Below the pieces are notes generated by a model. That model had not been told where the DNA came from and ran no database searches. It worked only from the letters and a program-made list of their open reading frames with translations. From the NCBI GenBank assembly GCA_947627745.1, contig CANQXH010000011.1:1-40257 (forward strand): 40,257 nucleotides of DNA. The letters are read 5' to 3'. Origin of the DNA: an uncultured Oscillospiraceae bacterium. Lineage in GTDB: Bacteria; Bacillota; Clostridia; Oscillospirales; Oscillospiraceae. This document shows, piece after piece, positions 32,469 to 38,529 of the stretch (position 1 is the stretch's first letter; every line of letters begins with the position of its first letter). Both the position numbers and the translations under genes were made by a program.

Positions 32469-32927
32469 ATGGAGTACTTAAGCAGAGAGGATTTAAATCT
32501 CAAAGAGGGAGAAAAGCTGGTTTACGTCCCCATGGCGGCGGATATCGTCCATCCCGGGCACATCAATATTCTGAAGAAGGCAAGAGAGCTGGGGACGGTA
32601 ATGGTGGGCCTTTTCACGGATGACGCGATCCGAAGCTATAAGCCGGAACCATACATGGATTATGGAATGAGAGAAAAAGTGATCTCTGAGATCAAAGGCG
32701 TTGCTTTTGTGGTGCCTCAAGTCTCCAAGGATTATAAGCCTAATTTGAGGAAGTTTCACCCTGATTATATGGTGCATGGCACCGATTGGAGAAACGGCCC
32801 GCTTGCGGATGTACGCCGGGAGGCGATCGCATTGATGGCTGAGTGGGGCGGCGAGGTTGTTGAGCCGGAATATACGCAGGGCGTCTCTTCCACAGAATTG
32901 AAAAAGAAGGCAAAGCAGCAAGTATGA
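32469..32927 (+). CDS. Stand-alone cytidylyltransferase (glycerol-3-phosphate-cytidylyltransferase-like)
   Basis: 152-residue single-domain nucleotidyltransferase: VPMAADIVHPGHINIL with the HxGH motif, VGLFTDDAIRSYK, DYMVHGTDW, and the C-terminal GVSSTELKKK typical of the TagD/GCT family. It would form a CDP-alcohol or CMP-phosphonate. The PEP mutase fusion already has one such domain, so the locus encodes two activating enzymes alongside two LicD transferases. AAGGAGGAATCGAA gives a strong ribosome site. Its last four bases overlap the decarboxylase gene. Confidence 0.9.
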   Translation: MEYLSREDLNLKEGEKLVYVPMAADIVHPGHINILKKARELGTVMVGLFTDDAIRSYKPEPYMDYGMREKVISEIKGVAFVVPQVSKDYKPNLRKFHPDYMVHGTDWRNGPLADVRREAIALMAEWGGEVVEPEYTQGVSSTELKKKAKQQV

Positions 32928-34051
32928 GAGTCGAAGACCTTGTAAATTGTATTGGCGCGGAGTTTTACACCGGCGTGCCGGACTCCCAGCTGCGGGCGCT
33001 GTGTGACTGTCTGATGGAGCGGTACGGCATCGACCCGAAGCGTCACCTGATCGCCGCCAACGAGGGAAACGCGGTGGCTCTTGCGGCGGGGTATCACCTG
33101 GCCACGGGCAGGGTTCCGGTGGTGTACCTTCAGAACAGCGGCGAGGGGAACATCATCAACCCCGTGGCTTCCCTTCTAAACGAGAAGGTCTACGGCATCC
33201 CCTGTATCTTCATTGTCGGCTGGCGGGGAGAGCCGGGGGTCCACGACGAGCCCCAGCACATCTTCCAGGGAGAAGTGACCTTGAAGCTGCTGGAGGACCT
33301 GGATATTGCGTACTTTGTCATCGGCAAGGAGACCACGGAGGGCCAGGTGTCCGCCAAAATGGCGGACTACCGCGCCCTGCTCTCCGCCGGCAAGCAGGTG
33401 GCCTTTGTGATCCGCAAGGGCGGGCTCACCTATGAGGGCAAGGTCAAGTACCGGAACGGCTGCACGCTTGCCCGGGAGGAAGCGATTCGGCATATTGTCG
33501 CGGCCACGGGGGAGAATCCCATCGTTTCCACCACCGGCAAGGCGTCCCGGGAGCTGTATGAGATCCGGGAGGCCCGGGGGGAAGGCCACGGACGGGATTT
33601 CCTGACGGTGGGGTCCATGGGCCACGCTTCCTCCATTGCCCTGGGCATCGCCGCCCAGCGGCCGGAGAAACGGGTCTGGATCATCGACGGGGACGGGGCG
33701 GCAATCATGCACCTGGGAGCCATGGCGGTGATCGGGGCCAACCGGCCGGAGAACTTGGTACACATCGTCATCAACAACGAGGCCCATGAATCCGTAGGCG
33801 GCATGCCCACGGCGGCGGGAAAGATCCGCCTGACTCAAATCGCGGAGGGCTGCGGTTATCCCACTGCCGTCAGCGTCTCTACGCCGGAGGCTCTGGACGC
33901 GGCGCTGACCGCCGCGAAGGAGCGGCGGGAGCTGTGTTTCCTGGAGGTAAAGTGCGCTGTCGGCGCCCGGCCCGACCTGGGCCGGCCCACCACCACGCCC
34001 CAGGAGAACAAACAGGCCTTTGCCAGCCATTTGAGCGGAGATCCGGTCTAG
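32924..34051 (+). CDS. aepY: Phosphonopyruvate decarboxylase
   Basis: 375-residue ThDP enzyme that drives PEP mutase forward by decarboxylating phosphonopyruvate to phosphonoacetaldehyde. EFYTGVPDSQLRALCD, the catalytic-Glu segment ANEGNAVALAAGYHLATG, YLQNSGEGNIINPVASL, TVGSMGHASSIALG, and the ThDP motif IDGDGAAIMHLGAM ending in NNEAHESVGGMPT are all specific to this family (AepY, Fom2). It is shorter than acetolactate synthases because the middle domain is lacking. ATG 32924 overlaps the cytidylyltransferase stop. It is the last gene of the plus-strand cluster, and a hairpin follows 15 bases after its stop. Confidence 0.96.
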   Translation: MRVEDLVNCIGAEFYTGVPDSQLRALCDCLMERYGIDPKRHLIAANEGNAVALAAGYHLATGRVPVVYLQNSGEGNIINPVASLLNEKVYGIPCIFIVGWRGEPGVHDEPQHIFQGEVTLKLLEDLDIAYFVIGKETTEGQVSAKMADYRALLSAGKQVAFVIRKGGLTYEGKVKYRNGCTLAREEAIRHIVAATGENPIVSTTGKASRELYEIREARGEGHGRDFLTVGSMGHASSIALGIAAQRPEKRVWIIDGDGAAIMHLGAMAVIGANRPENLVHIVINNEAHESVGGMPTAAGKIRLTQIAEGCGYPTAVSVSTPEALDAALTAAKERRELCFLEVKCAVGARPDLGRPTTTPQENKQAFASHLSGDPV

Positions 34052-34065
34052 AATACAATAGAGCG

Positions 34066-34094
34066 AGGCCAGGAACCGTGAAGGTCCCTGGCCT
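34066..34094. terminator. Hairpin at the convergent end of the glycan cluster
   Basis: AGGCCAGG and CCTGGCCT form an 8-bp stem extended, after one mismatch, by ACC/GGT around a GTGAA loop. TTGGTATTTGG follows on the plus strand, a weak T-rich tail. It lies between the ends of the decarboxylase gene and the minus-strand gene at 34117, so it probably serves both. Its right half, 17 bases from 34081, is repeated exactly at 37560-37576. Confidence 0.6.
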
Positions 34095-34116
34095 TGGTAT
34101 TTGGATCCGCTTCCTC

Positions 34117-34692
34117 TTATTTCGCGCAGTATTGGTCGAAAAAGTCAGGTAAACGCGCCGCGCAGTCCTCCGCCGAAGCACCGTCCACCGCAGCCGCCAG
34201 GTAGGTATCCTCCCCTTGGAAATCGTCCAGCAGCAGGTATTTCCCGTCGCTGCTGATGGCATAGTAGCTGTTCCATCCGGGAAGGATATCGAACTCCCCG
34301 TTGGGGTAGGGGAAGTACCCCGTCTTGATGTCGAAGTCCGGGTCGCCGTTCTTATTGTACAGCCCGTTGTAGGTGGACCACAAATAGTCGCCGGTCGTAG
34401 GCATGGGGGTACCAAAGGTAAACCCGTAAAACAGAAGCGTGCCGTCCCCGTCGGTCACCCGGATGCTGGCACTCATTGCGTTCTCCGACCAAAGTTTGAT
34501 GTACTTGGTGCCCTGAAGCTGGATTGTCACCGCCTCCGCCCGCTGGCCCTCCTGGACAACATAGCCCTGCATGACCTGGTCCACCTCCTGCTGGAAGGAA
34601 ATAAAGGGGAGGGCGCACACCAGGCAGAACAGGACGATCACCATAAGCGCGATCAACACATAGAGAAGGCCTTTTTTGGTGGTTGTTTTCAT
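34117..34692 (-). CDS. Unknown membrane-anchored extracytoplasmic protein
   Basis: 191 residues. A lysine-rich start (MKTTTKKG) leads into one hydrophobic helix (LLYVLIALMVIVLFCLVCALPF), followed by a soluble domain of about 160 residues with Tyr/Trp/Gly-rich segments (YLWSTYNGLYNKNGDPDFD, GYFPYPNGEFDILPGW). This predicts an N-terminally anchored outside-facing protein or uncleaved signal. I recognise no family. ATG 34692 has GGGTGG upstream; a TTG two codons earlier is less likely. It follows the four-helix protein gene by 68 bases and is probably co-transcribed from the promoter at 35304-35332. Confidence 0.7.
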   Translation of the reverse strand: MKTTTKKGLLYVLIALMVIVLFCLVCALPFISFQQEVDQVMQGYVVQEGQRAEAVTIQLQGTKYIKLWSENAMSASIRVTDGDGTLLFYGFTFGTPMPTTGDYLWSTYNGLYNKNGDPDFDIKTGYFPYPNGEFDILPGWNSYYAISSDGKYLLLDDFQGEDTYLAAAVDGASAEDCAARLPDFFDQYCAK

Positions 34693-34760
34693 CAGCAATC
34701 CACCCTTTCTAAATGAATGGAGATATTCTCACGTCACATCCGCTTCCCGCTCGCGCCGCT

Positions 34761-35234
34761 CTACGCTTCCTCGTGCTTGGCGGCCAACCAGGAAAAGAGG
34801 ATGATCAGCATCTGCGCGACAGCCGCGACCATGAGCAAAACCACCAGCGCCATCAGCAACCAGCCGCCGTCAAAGGGAAACCGGATCCCATAGTCGCTGA
34901 CCAGCATTCCCAGATTGTATAGCTGCGCGGCGGCGGCCCGCAGGGTCGGCACCTCCAAAACAATCAGCCCAGTGGAGAAGACGCCGCATAGGACGGAGCT
35001 CCCGGCGGAGGGCGCCATCCAGCAGGAGAGGATCGCCTGGCAGCAGGCAAGCACGGTCATTGCGGCGGTCAGGCCCAGCAGGACCCAGCAATGGGAGACG
35101 TACTGGGGGTGTTCCGCTTGGAAAACAGATTGGTTGGAAATGAAATTCGCGGTCTGCCAAGCGCAAATGGCCAGGCAGAGGAATCCAAGGGAAATGATGA
35201 TGGATGTAGTCACTTTAAAACCTTTTGTTTTCAT
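34761..35234 (-). CDS. Small four-helix membrane protein, unknown
   Basis: 157 residues with four predicted membrane helices, starting at about residues 9, 47, 77 and 120, and a short charged C terminus (AAKHEEA). No catalytic motif and no family recognised; it is not an AgrB-like peptidase. I start at MKTKGFKVTT (35234), preceded by AGAGGTGCTTTTGGT. The open frame runs 44 codons upstream through the promoter and is rejected. It is the first gene of a two-gene unit preceded by a good promoter and a LytTR-type direct repeat, so the neighbouring two-component system probably controls it. Confidence 0.7.
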   Translation of the reverse strand: MKTKGFKVTTSIIISLGFLCLAICAWQTANFISNQSVFQAEHPQYVSHCWVLLGLTAAMTVLACCQAILSCWMAPSAGSSVLCGVFSTGLIVLEVPTLRAAAAQLYNLGMLVSDYGIRFPFDGGWLLMALVVLLMVAAVAQMLIILFSWLAAKHEEA

Positions 35235-35303
35235 ACCAAAAGCACCTCTTTTATAGAAACGAAAAATTCTTGGGCAGCTTTGGGAAATACGCCCACTAAC
35301 GCC

Positions 35304-35332
35304 ATTATAGACAGAGAATTTGTTTCTTTCAA
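35304..35332 (-). promoter_or_regulatory. Promoter of the small membrane-protein operon
   Basis: On the minus strand, TTGAAA (35332-35327) and TATAAT (35309-35304) are separated by 17 bases, pointing at the gene starting at 35234. The upstream edge lies six bases from the direct repeat at 35339-35370. Confidence 0.75.
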
Positions 35333-35338
35333 GAGGTT

Positions 35339-35370
35339 TGGCACAACTGGGGATTTTCTGGCACAACTGG
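35339..35370 (-). promoter_or_regulatory. Tandem 12-bp repeat, probable LytTR regulator binding site
   Basis: CCAGTTGTGCCA (minus-strand sense) occurs twice as a perfect direct repeat 20 bp apart, at 35370-35359 and 35350-35339. It ends just before the -35 of the promoter at 35304-35332. LytTR regulators such as AgrA and ComE bind direct repeats containing a CAGTT-like core about two helical turns apart, directly upstream of the promoters they activate. The only such regulator in view is encoded 1.4 kb away at 36723-37454. Confidence 0.65.
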
Positions 35371-35394
35371 AGAAAAGCAACAAAATGTAACTAG

Positions 35395-35421
35395 AATGCT
35401 CCGGCGAAAAACCGGAGCATT
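35395..35421 (-). terminator. Hairpin terminator after the two-component operon
   Basis: AATGCTCCGG and CCGGAGCATT form a perfect 10-bp stem with a 7-base loop, 19 bases beyond the kinase stop codon. The minus-strand sequence that follows is only moderately T-rich. It separates the kinase gene from the downstream LytTR-site promoter. Confidence 0.6.
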
Positions 35422-35439
35422 TCTCCAAATGGAATCTGT

Positions 35440-36717
35440 TTATTGGGGCCGGGGGATCTCCGCCGCGAACTGGAACCAGCCATCGGCGTATTTGAAGGTG
35501 TATTCCGCGTTCCACTGGTTTAGGATGCCGCGAACGGTGGCCAGGCCATAGCCGTGGTTCAGCTTGTCCGCCTTGGTGGTGATGATGTGCCCGTTGTAGA
35601 TCGCCACCTTGGGGGAGGTATTCCGCACGGAGAGGTAAAGGCTGTCCTCTAACAGCAGGCAGCAGGCGATCTCCTTGGTCCCGGCACATTTTTCCGCCGC
35701 CTCGATGGCGTTGTCCAGAAGGTTGGATAATAGCACCACCGTGGCGTCCTCCGGCAAAGGGAAGGCGGCGAGATCGTTCACTTGGATCTGCATGGCGATG
35801 CCCTTTTCCTGGGCTGCCTGATATTTTTCGTTCAGCACCACGTCCAGAATGGGATTTTTGGAGTTCACGCTGAACACCCGGACGGTCTGGGTCTGCTGGA
35901 GGCTGTCCAGATATGCCTGGGCTTTGGAAAATTGCTGCTCGTCCAGGAGGGCGTGAAGGGCCTGCAAGTGATGGCGAAACTCGTGGACGTTCTGCCGCTG
36001 GGCCCGGTAGCTCTTTTCCAGGGCGGTGATGCTCTCCGATTGGAGGGCGATCTGCTGCCGCATCAGGGCGGCCTCCCGGTCCTTTTGGGTGGTTTTTTCC
36101 AGAGAGAAGATGGCAAACTGGATCCCGATATTCGCCAGCGCCAAACCGATACTCAGGATCACCGCGCCGACGGAGATATCGGGCTGATCCGGCGCCGTAA
36201 AGAACAGCGTACATAGAAAGACCGTGCTTAATGTGGGGAAAGCGAGCGCCAGGAGCAGCCACTGGCCCCGCATCCGGACGCCCTGAAAAGAGGAGAAATG
36301 CTTCAAAAGGTAGGCGGCCAGGAGCATAAAAAGCCTTTCCGAAGTAACAACGAAGGTAAACAGTCCTCTTCGGGAAGTAAACTCTTCAACCGACAATCCA
36401 AGAATTGCCGAAGTTCCGTATCCGGCAACCGCGTCCATGACGGCCGAAATCAGGAGGGCATTCACGCACAAAATGAGCCTTGCGGACAATTTGCCGTCGA
36501 ACAGGTAATAGGAAACAAGCAAAAGATCAATAAAGGAGGTTAAAGAATGGAGTGGGTTCGGGAGCGCGTTCAAAAGAATGATTTGCGCGGCCGTGAAAAA
36601 TAGATAACCGAGAACGATTTGCGTCCGGTTCCGCTTCACAGGTAAAAACGCGGACAGGAACAGCAGAAGCGCCAGATCGTCGATCAGCGCCCAGAGAGCG
36701 GTCAGCACATATTCCAT
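35440..36717 (-). CDS. AgrC-like sensor histidine kinase with GHKL ATPase domain
   Basis: 425 residues. The N-terminal half has about six membrane helices. It is followed by a coiled linker (TTQKDREAALMRQQIALQSE) and the HPK10-type phosphoacceptor segment VHEFRHHLQALHALL with His249. The N box is LLSNLLDNAIEAAEK and the G box NHGYGLATVRGIL, an ATPase lid typical of AgrC/ComD-type peptide sensors. I start at MEYVLTALWAL (36717), preceded by GAGG eight bases away; ATG 36723 overlaps the regulator's stop but is too close to that site. No agrB/agrD or other peptide-pheromone gene is seen in the window, so its signal is unknown. Confidence 0.88.
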   Translation of the reverse strand: MEYVLTALWALIDDLALLLFLSAFLPVKRNRTQIVLGYLFFTAAQIILLNALPNPLHSLTSFIDLLLVSYYLFDGKLSARLILCVNALLISAVMDAVAGYGTSAILGLSVEEFTSRRGLFTFVVTSERLFMLLAAYLLKHFSSFQGVRMRGQWLLLALAFPTLSTVFLCTLFFTAPDQPDISVGAVILSIGLALANIGIQFAIFSLEKTTQKDREAALMRQQIALQSESITALEKSYRAQRQNVHEFRHHLQALHALLDEQQFSKAQAYLDSLQQTQTVRVFSVNSKNPILDVVLNEKYQAAQEKGIAMQIQVNDLAAFPLPEDATVVLLSNLLDNAIEAAEKCAGTKEIACCLLLEDSLYLSVRNTSPKVAIYNGHIITTKADKLNHGYGLATVRGILNQWNAEYTFKYADGWFQFAAEIPRPQ

Positions 36718-36722
36718 GCCCA

Positions 36723-37454
36723 TCACCTCGGCTGCTTCCACAGTAGATACTTTTGCTTGATCTCGTTGTACTGCATTTGGCTGACCCGCAGGACCGTTCC
36801 ATTGTCCAAGACGACCCCTTTGCTGGACAGCTTCGCGATGAACCGCATGTTCACCAGATAGCTCTTATGGATCCGCAGAAATCCACACACCTCCAGGTCC
36901 CGCGCGATCTCGGAAAGGGTGCCCCGGATTTGATAGCGCTTGCCCGCCGTCTCCGGTGGGATTGGGCACAGGAAGATCTCGATATTGTGCCCCAAGACCT
37001 CCAGGCGCTCCAGATATTTGATCGGCAGCTCTACCTTTTTGCCGTCCACCCAGATGGGGTAGACCTCCCGTGCCAACCGAATGCGGTCAAGGGCTTGGCT
37101 GAGATAGGTATTGAAGATCCCCTCCAGATCCCGTTTGAGGACATAGCGGAAGGCGCTGACCTCGTAGCCGGCGGGGGCGAACTCGATGAAATTGGTGACG
37201 AAGATCAGCACCGCGTCCTGGCGGAAGGCGCGGAGCCGCCGGGCCAAGGCAATGCCGTCGTCCTCGGGAGTGGCCAGGTCCACATCCAGCAGCGCCAGAT
37301 CGCAAAGGGACAGCTCCCGGTCGGTGACGCGCGCTGGGTCGGTGCGGGCCAGAATCTCAAATCCTTCCCCCTGACTGCTCAGAAACGCCTCCACACGGCT
37401 TTTCACACGGTCCAGGAACAGCGCATCATCATCACAAAGCAGAACATGAAGCAC
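36723..37454 (-). CDS. LytTR-family response regulator, AgrA-like
   Basis: 243 residues. The receiver domain (LHVLLCDDDALF acidic pocket; phosphoacceptor Asp57 in ALLDVDL; VTNFIEFAP; Lys in RYVLKRD) is followed by a LytTR DNA-binding domain (FLRIHKSYLVNMRFIAKL, TVLRVSQMQYNEIKQKYL). Partner of the kinase, whose gene it overlaps or abuts. GTG 37454 (MLHVLLCDDD) fits family starts and has GGGAGG eight bases upstream; a GTG three codons earlier lies within the ribosome site. The likely target is the repeat-bearing promoter at 35304-35370; control of the glycan locus is possible, but no matching repeat was seen near 4763. Confidence 0.9.
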   Translation of the reverse strand: MLHVLLCDDDALFLDRVKSRVEAFLSSQGEGFEILARTDPARVTDRELSLCDLALLDVDLATPEDDGIALARRLRAFRQDAVLIFVTNFIEFAPAGYEVSAFRYVLKRDLEGIFNTYLSQALDRIRLAREVYPIWVDGKKVELPIKYLERLEVLGHNIEIFLCPIPPETAGKRYQIRGTLSEIARDLEVCGFLRIHKSYLVNMRFIAKLSSKGVVLDNGTVLRVSQMQYNEIKQKYLLWKQPR

Positions 37455-37475
37455 AAGAATCACCTCCCAAATACT

Positions 37476-37504
37476 ATTTTACAGGCAAAACGGTTCAATT
37501 TCAA
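37476..37504 (-). promoter_or_regulatory. Promoter of the regulator-kinase operon
   Basis: Minus-strand TTGAAA (37504-37499) and TAAAAT (37481-37476) are separated by 17 bases. Transcription would start near 37468, leaving a leader of only about 15 bases containing the ribosome site before GTG 37454. No LytTR-type repeat is visible upstream, so autoregulation is not suggested. Confidence 0.65.
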
Positions 37505-37544
37505 CCATAAATAGCAGGGGAGGGATACAAAGATCGACAAAGGC

Positions 37545-37573
37545 AGGCCAGGGACTGAAAAGGTCCCTGGCCT
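37545..37573. terminator. Perfect 11-bp hairpin between the regulator operon and the next membrane-protein gene
   Basis: AGGCCAGGGAC and GTCCCTGGCCT pair perfectly around a 7-base loop. It lies downstream of the minus-strand gene ending at 37713 and upstream of the regulator promoter, so it probably ends that transcript, though the T tail is poor on either strand. Its right arm shares 17 exact bases (37560-37576) with the hairpin at 34066-34094. The rest of the 37505-37712 gap shows nothing else. Confidence 0.55.
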
Positions 37574-37712
37574 TGGCGCTTTGAGACGACATTGACTTTG
37601 GGTGCGGTGACGCTTTGGGGCAGATTTTTCGCCGTTTCAAAAGGGTATACGGTGGCTGAACAGGATGGATGATCCTACGGGGCGTCACCGCCGATTCCTG
37701 CCTGCGGTTCGG

Positions 37713-38213
37713 TCATTGACCGCTGGGCTGCTCTTCCTTTTTGTCCTTTCCGAATTTCTTTCTGAGCAGCAGGCCCAGGCCATAGGCTGCCGGCAGCAGC
37801 GTATAGGCAAACACGTAGGCGCCCATACCGGACTCAAGCCCGATGGCGCGCAGAGTCGCCTCCAGCATCGCCTCCAGGCTGATTTGGGACCAGAAGGGCA
37901 GATATACGATGCTGTGCAGCACAAACGCCGCCACGGCCCAGATCACGATGGTCACGAGACCCCCAACCAACCCGGGCCGGCAGACGCGGGGCGTGAACCA
38001 CCCCATCATCACCCAGAACAGGAGAATCAGGACCCCGTTCGCGAGATATTCCCCAAAGCTCATAAAATTGTAGATGTGGACCGATCCATGGAACACAAAC
38101 ATCAGCAAATAATAGACCGCCACACCAAATAAATCGGCCAGAATTTGCACCAACAATATCCACAAAAACTGCTGGATGGTGATTTCGACCCGGCCCAATA
38201 TTTTTTCCTTCAT
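37713..38213 (-). CDS. Small four-helix membrane protein, unknown
   Basis: 166 residues. After an amphipathic MKEKILGRVEITIQQ come about four hydrophobic helices: FLWILLVQILADLFGVAVYY, NGVLILLFWVMMGWF, LVGGLVTIVIWAVAAFVLH and YVFAYTLLPAAYGLGLLL. The C terminus is strongly basic then acidic (RKKFGKDKKEEQ). No family recognised. Start 38213 has AAGGAAGG upstream; the in-frame extension to 38273 is not supported. It may be another membrane component of the signalling block, but nothing ties it to the LytTR site. Confidence 0.65.
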   Translation of the reverse strand: MKEKILGRVEITIQQFLWILLVQILADLFGVAVYYLLMFVFHGSVHIYNFMSFGEYLANGVLILLFWVMMGWFTPRVCRPGLVGGLVTIVIWAVAAFVLHSIVYLPFWSQISLEAMLEATLRAIGLESGMGAYVFAYTLLPAAYGLGLLLRKKFGKDKKEEQPSGQ

Positions 38214-38253
38214 AAATAGCGCCTTCCTTTCCGTGTTGCTTTTTATAGAGAAA

Positions 38254-38512
38254 TCAACGGGCGTTCCGTTCATTTCCGCTTGCTAGGAATAGATCGGTCA
38301 GCATCACGCCCTCGGCGTCGCTGTCCACGTTTTTCGGCGTCACATAAATCAGGGCCAGCTTCTCCGAGTGGACGCCCCGGCTCCGCCAGGCCCTCCAAAT
38401 AGGAAAGGGTTTCGGTGTATCCACCACCGCTAGTCGTACAGGCAATCATCCGGCCACGAAGGCCTATCACATCAGCCAACAGCAAAACATATCCAAAAAT
38501 AAACTTTTTCAC
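38254..38512 (-). pseudogene. Frameshifted small ORF, possibly secreted or lipoprotein
   Basis: Two minus-strand frames join into one plausible protein if a single G is removed near 38381-38384. Frame one reads MKKFIFGYVLLLADVIGL and IACTTSGGGYTETLSYLEGL, and frame two continues VHSEKLALIYVTPKNVDSD to LASGNERNAR and a stop. The start would be GTG 38512, without a good ribosome site. The Lys-Lys plus hydrophobic start followed by Cys hints at an export signal. There is a faint likeness to the N domain of GerAC-type germination lipoproteins, which I would not rely on. It may be a gene fragment or an indel in the sequence. The rest of 38214-38529 shows no other feature. Confidence 0.4.
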
Positions 38513-38529
38513 AGTCAATAAATGAAATA

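Noticed and set aside
27373-34051. A fosfomycin-type antibiotic pathway
   Set aside because: The PEP mutase fusion, decarboxylase and dehydrogenase match the early steps, but no cobalamin-dependent methylase (Fom3), FomD or epoxidase (Fom4) is present, and the genes sit in a Wzx/Wzy glycan locus with LicD.
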